NCBI GenBank assembly: GCA_000827325.1
Contig: KN832872.1
Coordinates: forward strand, 992,001-1,056,000
Direction: 5' to 3'
Source of the DNA: Oidiodendron maius Zn
Lineage: Eukaryota > Ascomycota > Leotiomycetes > Myxotrichaceae
DNA: 64,000 bases
Shown: one piece after another, positions 11,161 through 22,681 of the stretch
Numbering within the stretch: the first letter of the stretch is position 1
Layout: the number at the start of each line of letters is the position of its first letter
Program-made: the position numbers and the translations under genes
Notes under the pieces: model-generated
The model's database searches: none
Seen by the model: only the letters and a program-made list of their open reading frames with translations
What the model was told of the DNA's origin: nothing

Positions 11161-12767
11161 GTGACGTTGTTTGTGTCATGAGTTTTCCCACTGCACGAAA
11201 GGGGCAACAGACTCAAGTACGAGGACCAAGGCACTAGCCTCGTGTTTAGTCCTAAGGTTCGTTTCAGGACATTTCCAGATGGAGAAGCCAAGGGCCGAGC
11301 CAAGAGGATTGTGTGAGGACGTGTGATCTGTTGTTGGTCCTTGAAGGGCACAATACGAATCCCACGCCTTGGAGTAATGCTCTCTTGATGTCATCTGGAG
11401 ATTATCTACGAAGGCCTAAGCGTTCTCCCCGATGCATAATGTGGGGTTTGGAAAATCCTCGTCCGAGCGCTCTCCGTGCCTCTCGCTTCAGCGGCTCTAC
11501 GTGTAGGGGTGTGAGATTGCCCCCTCCCGGACAACATCCAAGTTATGGACAATAGGCTTTGCAGGAGCGGAGATCGATTAGGAAGCTTCTCTGGCCGATC
11601 ATCAGTATTGGTATTATCTCGTGAAGATCGACGGCGGACTTGAGAAACCCGCCTCCGTACGAGTGCAGCAGCATAGCTGAAGGCACTGACCCTGCAAATC
11701 CACGAGCACGACTTCTGTCCTACTTTGGACTGTGAAAGGGAAGTAGTACAGTACATCATTCTGATGATGCAGCCCCTCTGTTGTCGCCATGATTGGCGTT
11801 GCCACCGACGCTCCAGCTGTCTGCCGAAGAGGACTTGTCCACCGGCGAAGAACAAAAGACCTCCACTCCTCCCCTTGGGACAGGCAAATTGCAACATGCA
11901 CATCACTTGGCTTGGGCACAGGAGCACGCGGTAAACAGCAAATCCACGAGATGAAGGGTGTGCGCTCCGACCGCACCTTGTGATATGCCCAGACTTTTCT
12001 TCCCTCATTTCACACATCGTGAACGCCCAGGATTCCCAATCTCGTTTATTATTATATCTTACCCATTGCAGTTAATTTAGCGCCTAGTTACACTCTATTT
12101 ACCCATACTCATTCCTGATAAGCTGATCTAAAATACGGCATCCCCTGGCTAATCCTAAAGGGGACGTAACCCCGCAGGTCCGCCGCCAGGGTGGGCTTTG
12201 AGACTTCCTCCTATTGCAGTACCGACTGTCAACACCAAACACCCACATCTTGATCGGTCGTCGCCGTCTCCTTCTCTTCCCACGACCATCCTTTCCGTCC
12301 CAACTGTGAGGGTCTTGCACTCTCCGCCACATTCCTTTGGAAATCTTCTCTCTCTTTGACCTGGTCAGTCCAGCTCTATTCAAGCGGTACGTCGTCTGTT
12401 CTCATGTTCCCGGCAAAGTTCCCCAGCGCCCAACAGTGCCCATTGGCTCCTGTTTAGAAGGAGAGATACTGGGGAGGGGCATTTGCGTCCAGATCACTGT
12501 ATAAAAGTGCAAGCCAGCCCAATATGGCCTATACTATTGACCTATCTAGGAGATCAATCCAATGCCGGCATGCACATGATTTACTTCAATTGACGGAGGC
12601 CGGGCTAACAAGATTCACTTCTAGTTTCGCCCAGTCACGATCTTCTTTTCAAGCACTTTACGACTTAATCAATCTACAGCCAGCCCCGTGATATCTCTTC
12701 CTGAGACTTTGACAGCCTCCGGTCAATCCTTTAGTGTTTCTCTCGTTCACGAATCCACTTATCTGCC

Positions 12768-14051
12768 ATGAAGTACTTCGGCGTCGCCCTTTTGGGTGCT
12801 ACTCTTGCGGCCGCTGAGCTCCACGCTCACAATCACGCCCACCTCCACGCCAAGCGTGCATCTCCCGTTGAAGCTCGTGAGGCTGTCACTCAGGTCGTAG
12901 ACGGTCCTCTCGTCACCGCCTATGTGTTCAATGGCAAGGATATCCCATTCAACGAGGTCGAGGAAGGTCTTAAGGACGGCAAATACATCCTGGTCCCCCC
13001 GGCGACCACCTCGACTGCCCCCCACTCGACTGCCACGCCTCATGAGTTCTTCCAAAAGACCACCACCTCGCCAACTACCACGTCGACTCCCAAGCCCAAA
13101 CCGAAGCCCACCCATGTCGCCGCCCCTCCGCCTGCCTCGTCGCCTGTTGGCGGCGGCATTGATGCTCACTTCCCTAGTGGCACTATTCCTTGCCATGAAT
13201 TTCCCTCCCAGTATGGAGCAATTGAAGTCCCATATTTAGGTCTGGGAGGATATATCGGAGTCCAGAATGTCCCTAATTACTCCTTCGGTATTGATGAGGC
13301 CATCAGCTACATTGTGACTGCCATCGCTGGTAGCACGTGCGCTCCGAATTCCTTCTGCTCCTATGCATGCCCCCCTGGGTACCAGAAGTCTCAATGGCCT
13401 CACAGCCAGGGCGCAACAGGACAGTCCATTGGTGGTGTATACTGCAATTCCAACGGGATGCTTGAGCTCTCCAACCCCTCATCACCAACCCTCTGTATCT
13501 CAGGTACTGGAGGTGTCCAGGTTACGAGCTCACTCTCTCAGAACGTCTGTATCTGCCGCACTGATTACCCTGGCACTGAGTCCGAGACCGTCCCACTGGA
13601 CGTTCTTCCTGGAGGAACTTACCCTCTGACGTGCCCTGACGCAGAGACCTATTACAAGTGGGAGGGTGCCGCCACATCTGCGCAGTACTACCTCAACCCT
13701 GCTGGCGCTCCTTGCTCGGAGGCCTGTACCTGGAATACGCCAGGTTCCAACCTCGGCAACTACTCACCAACGAATCTTGGTGTAGGCAAGGGGACTGATG
13801 GTAACACTTACGTCTCTCTGTTCCAGAATAGGCCCAGCAACGACAATGGCAAGTTGAACTACAATATCAAGATTACTGGTGCCACTGGTTCCTGTGCGTA
13901 CGTTGGAGGGCAATACCTCAGCAACGGCTCACCATCAGAGAGCGGATGCACGGTAAGTCCTATTAAAGCTGTGGCGGTCTTCCGACGATTCCTAACAGTT
14001 TTGCAGGTCGCTGCTGAGGCCGGAGGTCTTACCTTCGAATTCTACGACTAA
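12768..14051 (+). CDS. SUN-family secreted cell-wall protein (Sun4/Sim1-like)
   Basis: Exons 12768-13952 and 14007-14051 give 409 residues. Residues 1-16 form a signal peptide, followed by a His-rich stretch and a Lys-Arg at 29-30 that looks like a Kex2 site. A Thr/Pro/Ser-rich linker (about residues 80-125) precedes the C-terminal SUN domain. That domain contains the exact family spacing C-X5-C-X3-C-X24-C (CAPNSFCSYACPPG through GGVYC). Family members are secreted or wall-bound proteins acting on beta-glucan in septation and cell separation. The 54-base intron (GTAAGT donor, CTAAC branch point, CAG acceptor) has no in-frame stop, so the unspliced frame also stays open; splicing yields the usual conserved end, TVAAEAGGLTFEFYD. 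No transmembrane segment besides the signal is visible. Confidence 0.92.
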   Translation: MKYFGVALLGATLAAAELHAHNHAHLHAKRASPVEAREAVTQVVDGPLVTAYVFNGKDIPFNEVEEGLKDGKYILVPPATTSTAPHSTATPHEFFQKTTTSPTTTSTPKPKPKPTHVAAPPPASSPVGGGIDAHFPSGTIPCHEFPSQYGAIEVPYLGLGGYIGVQNVPNYSFGIDEAISYIVTAIAGSTCAPNSFCSYACPPGYQKSQWPHSQGATGQSIGGVYCNSNGMLELSNPSSPTLCISGTGGVQVTSSLSQNVCICRTDYPGTESETVPLDVLPGGTYPLTCPDAETYYKWEGAATSAQYYLNPAGAPCSEACTWNTPGSNLGNYSPTNLGVGKGTDGNTYVSLFQNRPSNDNGKLNYNIKITGATGSCAYVGGQYLSNGSPSESGCTVSPIKAVAVFRRFLTVLQVAAEAGGLTFEFYD

Positions 14052-15155
14052 GGGTGTGAAGCGTTACATTTCTGCAGTCATAATTTTGATGTGTAATTTT
14101 TAATTCTGCGCGCACCAAATTACGACTAATGTTCTTCTTGTCTTTCGAAAGTCAGCCAAACATTGCCTGATGAGACCCGCTTCGACCACTTCGTCTCTCA
14201 GTTCCTGTGCCATACTTCGCTTCCCTTGTATCTAACATCCTTACTGTTATGTTATTGCTGTTGCTATGTGGGCGAGTTCACAGGTGCACGAAGCTGTGAA
14301 TAGAAGTGACACGGCAATCTTGGTGCTTTCGGAGAGCTGGTAATATTCTGCACAGTGCCTGTTCTTTCTTTCGAAGTGCCAGGCTCCTCCAATCGGTCTT
14401 TGGTTAGCGGAAGGCACTTTGCCCTTGCAAGTTTCATAGGCCATTGGATGGAGCCGTCCAGGTGGTGCCTCTTCTGAAGTCCTATTCCCAGCGGCGGCCG
14501 CTATCCTGATGTCGCTGGCAGTCTTTATATGTCCTTTCCGTTTCACACTCGAGCCTTTTCATTCGGGCGGTCTCGAAGCAATATGGAATGCCTTGTAGCT
14601 GACTCGTGGATGCGGATCCCCATGATTTGCACCTATATGTTAGTTAGTGACAGAAAAGGAAAACTTTTGATCTCAAGACACTTCCTATGCCGTAGGTACT
14701 TGAAAGATGCCATTTTGATATCAATGTAGTATAACCTTTAATATCTGATTTGTTCGCATACCAACCAGTTTGCATATGTCTCGGCACATTTCACCTCGAC
14801 AAAGCCGGAGCATTCTGGACTCATCCATCTCCAGGCACATGCCACTGTAAGAGTACAGGCCCAGCAAGTTCGAAAGCCGAGAGGTCCTAGATTAAGAATA
14901 AATGCTAGCCGTGCAATAAATTTTAAGTACCCTGAGGAACTTGAATATCTTTGCGACCTAGGCCTGGCATAATAGGTGGGGGGGGAACGCCACCGTCTAG
15001 ATTCCGGAGCTATGATTGCTACTACTCCGGATTCGCCTTTCGAGAGTTGGATTGCGACAGAGTTGCACTGGAACCTTTCGACACTCCTACGAGTCGCCAT
15101 TGTCAAAGGTGAACCAGCCCCTTGCTTATATTCCCTGACTTCAGCTCCCTAGAGG
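14052..15155. other. Intergenic region
   Basis: No gene seen on either strand. It holds the 3' end of the SUN-family gene and the promoter of the DUF202 gene. The frame at 14738-15106 (-) has no recognisable motif. Confidence 0.4.
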
Positions 15156-16097
15156 ATGTCTTCCCCTCCAGCTCCAGGGAAGACCGCAAATACTGCCAGA
15201 CCAAGAGATGCCCCCAAGGTCGGGAGCCAATCGTCCCGAGACCGCATAGACAACATCCTAGAGTCCGCTCGAGCTCGAAGGATCACGATGGATGATTCGA
15301 ATGGATCTGCGCCTGGTAGTCCGCAGGCGGAGCTCCTGAGAACCAGCGCCGAGAGGGCCGTGGAGGCGGAGTCAAGCGCGGATGAAGAGACAAGCATAGT
15401 CGCGACGAGGTCGCATAATATCATGAATTATCAGAGCACACAGAACAGGGCAACTAGACACCAGCCGAGCACGACAAGTATTCGAAGGTCGGGCCGAACA
15501 TACGAACCCGGAAGACAAGACAATGAAGAGGAAGTGGCCGAGGAGCATGAGGGGTGGTGGGCGCGGCTGATATCAGAATACGGTTCAATTGAGCTCGAGA
15601 ACAAAGGCAGTGTGGCTCGAGATCACTTAGCGCTTGGTATGATACATCTAAATAAATTGCAAATTCTCTATGTGTGCTAATACACGGCCACAGAGCGTAC
15701 TTTCCTCGCATGGCTACGAACCTCTCTAGCTTTCGCCTCTATCGGCATTGCCATCACCCAGCTGTACGCACCCAAGCAACTTAAAACACTGCATTCATTC
15801 TTGCTAATAACATATAGCTTTCGTCTAAATGTCACGTCTGAGAATAATGGGGAGTCCGATTCCTATCGCCGGCTGCGACAGATGGGCAAGCCTCTTGGCG
15901 CGACGTTCCTTGGTATAAGCATCGTGCTGCTATTCGTGGGGTTCCGTAGGTACTTTGGGGCACAGCACTGGATTATAAGAGGGAAGTTCCCGGCAAGCAG
16001 AGGTAGTATTGCGCTCGTTGCGGCGATAACTTGTGCGTTGGTTGTTACGTCTTTGGTCGTGGTGATAGTGGTGGAACCCGGTCAGTATGAAAATTAA
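15156..16097 (+). CDS. DUF202 family small membrane protein
   Basis: Exons 15156-15636, 15694-15763 and 15818-16097 join in frame to 276 residues. The N-terminal 140 residues are hydrophilic, Ser/Arg/Glu-rich and probably disordered. The C-terminal part carries the DUF202 signature, ARDHLALERTFLAWLRTSLAF, running into the first membrane helix. Two more hydrophobic helices follow (GATFLGISIVLLFVGF and ALVAAITCALVVTSLVVVIV), for three in all. DUF202 proteins occur in bacteria (YidH-type) and fungi; biochemical function is not established, and fungal copies are often assigned to vacuole or other endomembranes. Each intron interrupts the conserved core, but frame and motif continuity support both. 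No neighbour suggests a pathway. Confidence 0.85.
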
Positions 16098-16464
16098 GGT
16101 TGGAAAGGGAGGGGCATTATTGGATTGATATGTGAGGGGCATCTTGAGGCGTTTGTGGTCCCAAAGGGAAATCATATCCCACTGGATATCTGTATTGTAA
16201 ATAGCAGGACTTGGTTGGAAAAGCGTATATTTTTGCATCTCATGGTTGATTTTACCCCGGTTCTCATCCAGAAATATAAATTCTTGATTTGTCGCGAAAC
16301 ATCCCGCTGAAATAATCACCCATGGAATAATCTACTCGACCGCCAACGTCCACGGAATATATCGCCTCGAAATTCTATCCCTATATGGAAATAATAAACT
16401 GGCAAACTTCGCTCCTGGAACCCAGAGATAGTTTAAAAGTGTGAGTATCGTATCCTAGCCAGCC
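16098..16464. other. Intergenic region
   Basis: Short spacer holding the DUF202 3' end and the promoter of the helicase gene. No motif stands out. Confidence 0.35.
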
Positions 16465-18921
16465 ATGGCTCCTCCAGATGCGGTGGACATACCCACATTC
16501 GCATTAACACAGCTCACCCTCCTTGACGCCGAGCTACAATGCGAGCTCTCCGAGACCTCCTCCCTCATCTCAAACACATCCCCGACGTCTCTCCAGCGCG
16601 CCGGCGTGGCCATCACCAACCTGACGCTGACTTCACAGCGCACGGGCCTAGCAGGCAAGACGGTACTGGAGCTTGGCCCGGACTCCGCGACCGCCAGCGC
16701 GGATGGCGAGCTTCCCGAGCATGGTATCCGTACGGGGGATATCGTCGTCGTGGCCGAGCAGCCGGCGGGGAGCGCCAGGAAGAGGGAAGTGAAGGAGTTG
16801 GAGGCGAAGGGGGGAAGGGGAGTGGTTGTCCGGGTGGGGAGGAGCGCGGTACAGGTTGCGCTGGATGGGGAGGACCATGGGGATGTACTTGGGATGAAGA
16901 GGATGTGGCTTGTTAAGTTGGCTAATGATGTTACTTACAAGAGGTGAGTGGCATCTGCAAGTTTCAGTGAAGTGATTTGGGTGACTGATGTTGGAACATT
17001 TAGAATGAATCAGACCATGGAGAAGTTGCAGAAGATGAAGCCAGACGAGTATTCGACTTTTCTGAGAGTCATGTTTGGACTTACCAGTCCTTCTCCGGTT
17101 CCAAATGATCTGGATTCTGTCAGTGCCGTCGAATGGATCGACCCGAGTCTGAATGATTCTCAGAAAGATGCCATTCGGTTTGCACTGGCGTCACGAGAGG
17201 TAGTTCTCATCCATGGGCCGCCAGGAGTAGGGTTCTCAAGCCCCAGATTTACGTACAGTGGCTGACAGACTGATAACCAGACCGGGAAAACACATACGCT
17301 GATCGAGCTTATATTGCAGATGCTTAAGCAAAATCTTCGAGTGCTTGTTTGTGGACCTTCAAATATATCAGTTGACAACATAGTCGAACGACTTGCTCCT
17401 CATAAAATTCCAATAGGTAAGCAGTCTAATGTAATTCCCGTACTGGATCATGAGCAGATTATGATAACTTGATGAATAGTTCGCCTTGGACATCCGGCAA
17501 GGCTGCTTCCATCGGTACTGAATCATTCGTTGGATGTACTAACTCGAACCTCTGATGCTGCTGCTATCGTCGAAGATGTTAGGAAGGAAATGGATACAAA
17601 GCAGGCATCAATCCGCAAAACCAAGAGTGGAAAAGAGCGGAAGGTAATCTACGGCGATCTCAAGGAGCTCCGGAAGGAATTTAGAGAACGAGAGAAGAAG
17701 TGTGTGAGCACACTTGTTGGAAGCAGCAAGGTGGTGCTGGCTACTTTACATGGCGCAGGTGGCTTCCAGTTGAGAGATGAAAACTTTGAAGTCGTTATCA
17801 TTGATGAAGCTAGTCAGGCTTTAGAGGCACAGTGTTGGGTTCCTCTATTAAGGGCAAAGAAGGTCGTTCTTGCAGGTGATCACCTTCAGTTACCACCCAC
17901 GATTAAGTCGTTGAATTCCAAAATAAAGACCAAAGGTAAAGACCGGGAAGATGTTATAAAAGGAATGTCACTCGCGACAACGTTGTTCGACAGGCTACTC
18001 AAAATGCACGGGCCAAGTATTAAGAAGATGCTCAAGATACAGTATCGCATGCATGAGAAGATCATGAGATTCCCATCTGATGAGCTCTACGAATCAAAAC
18101 TAGAGGCTGCTGAGGCGGTTAAAGCAAGGTTGTTAACCGGATTGCCCTACGAAGTGGAAGAGAATGACGATACTATAGAGCCACTAATTTTCTTCGACAC
18201 ACAGGGTGGTGATTTCCCAGAGAAAAGCGAAGAGGAAGAAGTTGACAAGAAGGCGGGGAAGGGTATAGTGGGCGAGAGTAAGAGCAATGAGATGGAGGCG
18301 GCTCTGGTGAAAGAGCATGTGCAAAATCTAGTCAACGCCGGAGTCAAGCCTGAAGACATTGCTGTTATCACCCCCTATAATGCCCAGGTAAGATATATCC
18401 CAGCGGTGAGCCGAAGAATCGCCAGTGATCCACGAACTCTGCTTCTAGTACTCAAGCGAAGAAATATACTGATGTCTCTAGCTTGGTCTGATATCCCGTT
18501 CTCTGAAAGAGGCTTTCCACGGCATCGAACTGGGAAGCGTGGACGGGTTTCAAGGAAGAGAGAAAGAAGCTATTATCGTGAGTCTTGTCAGGAGTAACCC
18601 TGAACATGAAGTGGGATTCCTGGGAGAGAAACGTAGATTAAACGGTAAAGTGTCAATCTCTTGCACATATTGCGTGGCGGCTGATAGAGAGGTAAGTCGC
18701 TATGACTCGGCCGCGTCGTTCACTGACAATCATCGGCGACTCGGAAACGGTAGCAGCGTGAGTTCAGACCCTCGTTCGATGCCTCGTCATCGGTTGGAGA
18801 TGTGCTAACAGCTCCCGCGCATTGCTGCAGCGGCAGCAAATTTCTCAAGCGATGGATTGAGTTCCTGGAGGAGAATGCAGACTTACGTTACCCTTCGGTC
18901 ACATCGCTAACCGCACAATGA
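16465..18921 (+). CDS. HCS1: DNA helicase Hcs1/SMUBP2-like (superfamily 1, Upf1-like)
   Basis: Seven exons, 16465-16943, 17004-17226, 17281-17416, 17480-18387, 18482-18644, 18697-18757 and 18831-18921, give 686 residues, close to the yeast Hcs1 length. The N-terminal oligonucleotide-binding-like part ends at NDVTYKRMNQTM. Superfamily 1 motifs follow: Walker A GPPGTGKTHT, motif [56 protein letters not shown] and finally [18 protein letters not shown]. Relatives are 5'-to-3' helicases: yeast Hcs1 is DNA helicase A, associated with polymerase alpha, and human IGHMBP2 is the related protein. An intron cuts the Walker A motif between GPPG and TGKT. The sixth intron needs an AAG acceptor (ending 18696). 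No R3H or zinc-finger C-terminus is present, favouring Hcs1 over full SMUBP2. Confidence 0.88.
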
Positions 18922-20516
18922 GTTTGTCGATGCGGTGAGAGCGATGTTGAGAAGAAGCAGTAAGGGGCAGGCTCGGCGGCAGTGCTTCCGTCTGCTGACG
19001 ATAGCATGGGCTCTGGTGCGAGCGCTGCCTATTGCCACGAGATTCAAGGGCGATAGTTGCGCATGACACCATCAACTAGCTAGCCCTTCTCCACACCAAC
19101 GAGGGCCAGAGCGGTGCGGCCCAGGCGTTGTCAACATCTCGTACTTGGGGGCTGCAGTGGGTGGGAAGGTGGCTGAGACCTGGCACAGGGGCATCTAGAT
19201 GACGGCGACTCGCCCTCCCACGGCATGAGAAGCGCGGCACATTTCCACTGGTAGTGCATAAAATCCTGCCTAAAAAAAGCGATGAATGAAGAGGCATACT
19301 TCGTTGCTGTACATATTGTGGTAGTATTGGGATGGAAGGCTTTCATCGCTTAAGATGTTAATTATAGAGAAGCAAGAACCCCTGGCGCTATGACTTTTGA
19401 CAGGTGCTCGACGCTTTTAGCAGAACTTTTCCACCGGTTTCAGAAGTTGCTCTTCCACCTGACCTGCCTATTATATCGCCTGTATTGTCGACTCCGTCTG
19501 CAATGCACAGAAGTGGATACAAACAAACCTCCCACTGTCCTCTCTTGGCCGGCTCGAGGATGTCGATACTCGTATCCCGCCTGGGCAGGCCACACCCTCA
19601 CGTCGTTCGTGGTGCCACATGTGCACTCAATGGCACCGGCTGGGAACGCCGTCACACACACCCCAGAACAGACATCTAAATCCATAGAAGCCTGTGGTCG
19701 CGCGTTGTTGGTGGCCAGTTGTCCAGTCTGAAGCTAACCGTTAAGGCCTTTTCGCGAAATACTAAATTCCCAAAAAGGGGGTGGACCGTACCTCCTACAT
19801 CCAGGACATAGCGCATACACCATGCTGCATCTTAGCCATAAGATGTGACATATCGCTATGGTCTTTAATCCAGTTGCTTGTCTCAGACCAGAGGCCCCAA
19901 GCGAGTCTTCGTCTGAAGTCATGGATGCCTTTTCAAAGGACAGGGAGGCCGTCTCTCCTCGGTCGATCTTTACGCCTGTGAACGTGTCTGTGGTGGGGTA
20001 CACCTTCGGCCACTGATCCGCTGTCTGCGGCTCAGCAGGGGTATCTTCCAGTATTTACCCCATGCATATCCCTTTATCAGCTCGTTTCAGGGGCTATGTT
20101 CCCACGTCAATGCCAGACCTACCCGGCGGAAATATCATCTGTGCCTATTCCCCTCCAGGGCCTTGTAGACGACCGATTCAATCAGCACATATATGGACCA
20201 TGAGCTGATCTCCCGACCCTATCTGACGCCAACTCATCCTCCACTCCATACCACTACCCCACCGTCCTGAATTTGGGTACGGGATATGAATTCCCAGCGC
20301 CCCGTATATCGATAACTGTGTGGAGGGGTCTTGAAGAAGTCGCCGCTCTCCCGGCGTTGGGGGGCAATTCGAAAAGTCAAAAGGCCCTTCGAGATTGATA
20401 TCCTCGGCAGCATACTTTAGTACAAATTCATGCAGGTATCACTTGTGCATCGACCATCTTGATTTGCCTCTCGCTGCTTGGGTGGGTGGTGGATCCCAAC
20501 CGCCAGTGCCTGAAGG
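18922..20516. other. Intergenic region
   Basis: About 1.6 kb with only short overlapping frames (for example 19390-19731 on +, 19440-19685 and 19734-20003 on -) and no recognisable domain. It should hold the promoter, and possibly an unrecognised first exon, of the gene at 20517. Confidence 0.4.
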
Positions 20517-22681
20517 ATGATCAAATCCAAGGGTATAGGAGGATGGAACTCTAATGACCCAATTCGAACAGACATAGGATCTTCTATAAGGGGCAAGACA
20601 ATTAGCAGTCCTATTCCCTTCCCGGATGACGATGAGTTTCCTTTTAGAAGCCACCGCCACACCATTTCCCCTGCCAGCGGACCACAAGATGACGAGAAGC
20701 AAATGCAGCTGGAGAGTTCGGCACCCATTGAATCTCAGGGCGTCCCTCACGACGATGAAAAAGATGCTTTCCCAGATAGTAAGAGTATTGAGTCATTCGA
20801 GGCAATGCCTCCACAACCATCATATACACCCCCCCAGCCTCCAACAACCGATCCGGCTCATGTCCCAATATCTACCCCAGCGCGTCTCTCCAATGCAGCT
20901 GTGGAGAGACCAAAGAAGAAAAAGTCATCTCTAAGAGCCGTATTTGGAAAGCTTTTTGGAAAGAAAAATCGGAATAGCCTCCCTCCAAAGCAGCCAGATG
21001 AGGAAACAGGTAATGTTCGGGCCGGGCAGCATCGGAGTGTTAGTGAACAAATCCCGCTCCTTTAATTATAGCTGATGAAAACAAGGATCCTATACCACTC
21101 AAGAGTATATCGAATAATGACAAACCTTCACAGCAACGTTCAGTCTCACTGCCAATTAACGAACTAGATAGGGCATTGCGCTCTCATTCCACTGCAGCAG
21201 ACGACTACCGCTTCCCCCTCACTCCCAACCTGAACCGTGGCTCTATTTTACAAGGGGATGGGAAAACGAGTGACGAACAAGAGAAGCCGAGAAGAGCAAC
21301 ACTAAGTGGGGTCTGGTCTGCTGGCAGAACCCCAGGGTATACGGATTGGACCGGTCTTACGCCCAGGCCTGCAAGCAGTCATGCCCGGGGCAGCAAAGTC
21401 AACTCTGATGATGGGATGGAGGGACCAGTTGGAATTGCCCTTACCAGTGGCAGCTATCCAAAACGAAGATCTCGAAGTGCGGGTGAACTCAGGGCTCTCA
21501 CAACATCAGGTCTGAGTATGAGGGGTCGAAATGATGAAGGTAGATATTGGGTAGAAGGCGAACGCCCAGCTTTGCTCCCACTGACGCCTACTATTATTGA
21601 AGCCGACCAGCCAGCTGCAGACCCATTAACCCCATCCACTGTCGAAGGCAGAAGTCCAGCAGTGGCATTTCCGCTGACACCCTCTATTAAAGGAGTAGAA
21701 GATCCAATCTCGCCTGACGATGAAGAAGCTGCCCGAGGACAAGTACCTGAGATGCCTCAGCCGTTCAACTTTGGACCAGTGATTGAAATAGTTGAAAGCA
21801 GACCAACGCAGAGTAATACTCTTCAAGAGCGGGTGCAAATACTCGAGAGTCGCATGGATGAAATAGAGAGCATCGTATTTCGATCGGGCGGTCACACTCT
21901 GGCAGGTCGCCCTTTTGACCGTGACGTGGGTTTCAAAGGTCTCGGGCGAGAACGCAGTCCATCTTCAACTCGACCGAGGACGGCTAATTCAGAATTATCC
22001 ATATCTAAGCAACAAAAATTTCGTGACATGCAACAGCCTCGAATTTCCGAAGGATTAACATCACAAGACAGTGTGAAACCGCCTTTCTATGATAGTCGAC
22101 GGCCCTCAACCATATCGACAAACACTTCGTATCAGCCCTCATCTGACAACCAGCCCTTTCCACAGTCCCTCACCTGTCCAGAACAAAAATTAATGACCAC
22201 GCATCATACTTCACGGCCACTCTCTAACTCGACTACGATTCGCGGATATCCTTCAACGCCCCCGACGATTCCTAATGATAGTACACCGACAGAAGAAAAC
22301 TATACTTCCCTCTTAAACATGATCTTAGCCGAGCGAGCGGCACGCCTAGAGCTTGAATCCCTAGTCTTGAAACTCCAGCAGAGACTTCAGACTATGGCCT
22401 GGACTTCATATTCTGGTGCCGGCTCAGGCCCAACCAAGCCCCGAAGGGAGGGTATGGTCGCCGGACAATTCTTAGATCTAGAGCAAGACGATAGCAGCCT
22501 CGACGATGGGCAGTATACTAATGAAGAATTCCGCACCCCCAACGAAGAAACAGGACATTTCGGGGATGAGATCTTCGGCGGCGTGGCGCATAGTAAGACG
22601 ACTTCGAGAAGTGCGCCGCGGGTGGTGAGCCTGAGTCAAATGACTTTGGGACGAAGTGCACAGCCGGGCTTAGGCTTTTAG
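20517..22681 (+). CDS. Large disordered fungal protein of unknown function
   Basis: Exons 20517-21009 and 21072-22681 give 700 residues; the start may lie in an upstream exon, because the first methionine has no diagnostic context. I do not recognise a known domain. The protein is rich in Ser, Pro, Thr and charged residues, with a basic patch KKKKSSLRAVFGKLFGKKNR near residue 145 that could bind membrane or nucleic acid. Repeated short PLTP motifs (FPLTPNLN, LLPLTPTI, DPLTPSTV, FPLTPSI) are spaced through the middle and look like proline-directed phosphorylation or docking sites. Two heptad stretches predict coiled coils: LQERVQILESRMDEIESIVF and, near the C-terminus, LNMILAERAARLELESLVLK onward. 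This pattern suggests a scaffold or cytoskeleton/polarity-associated protein, which is inference only. The 62-base intron is canonical (GTAATG...TAG). Confidence 0.7.

Larger units (their letters stand above)
10351..12767. other. Long intergenic region containing a MITE
   Basis: No supported gene. The 5' part holds an imperfect dyad, TCATGTGAT with ATCACGTG (10450-10470), and the AT-rich foldback element at 10532-10944. Further on is a perfect ATCACGTGAT palindrome at 11151-11160. Overlapping frames at 11400-12020 show no domain and a frameshift-like arginine/serine composition. The last few hundred bases should be the promoter and leader of the SUN-family gene. Confidence 0.45.

Noticed and set aside
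11406-12017. 203-codon open frame on the minus strand
   Set aside because: No recognisable motif, arginine/serine composition typical of chance frames, and overlapping frames of similar length in other phases.
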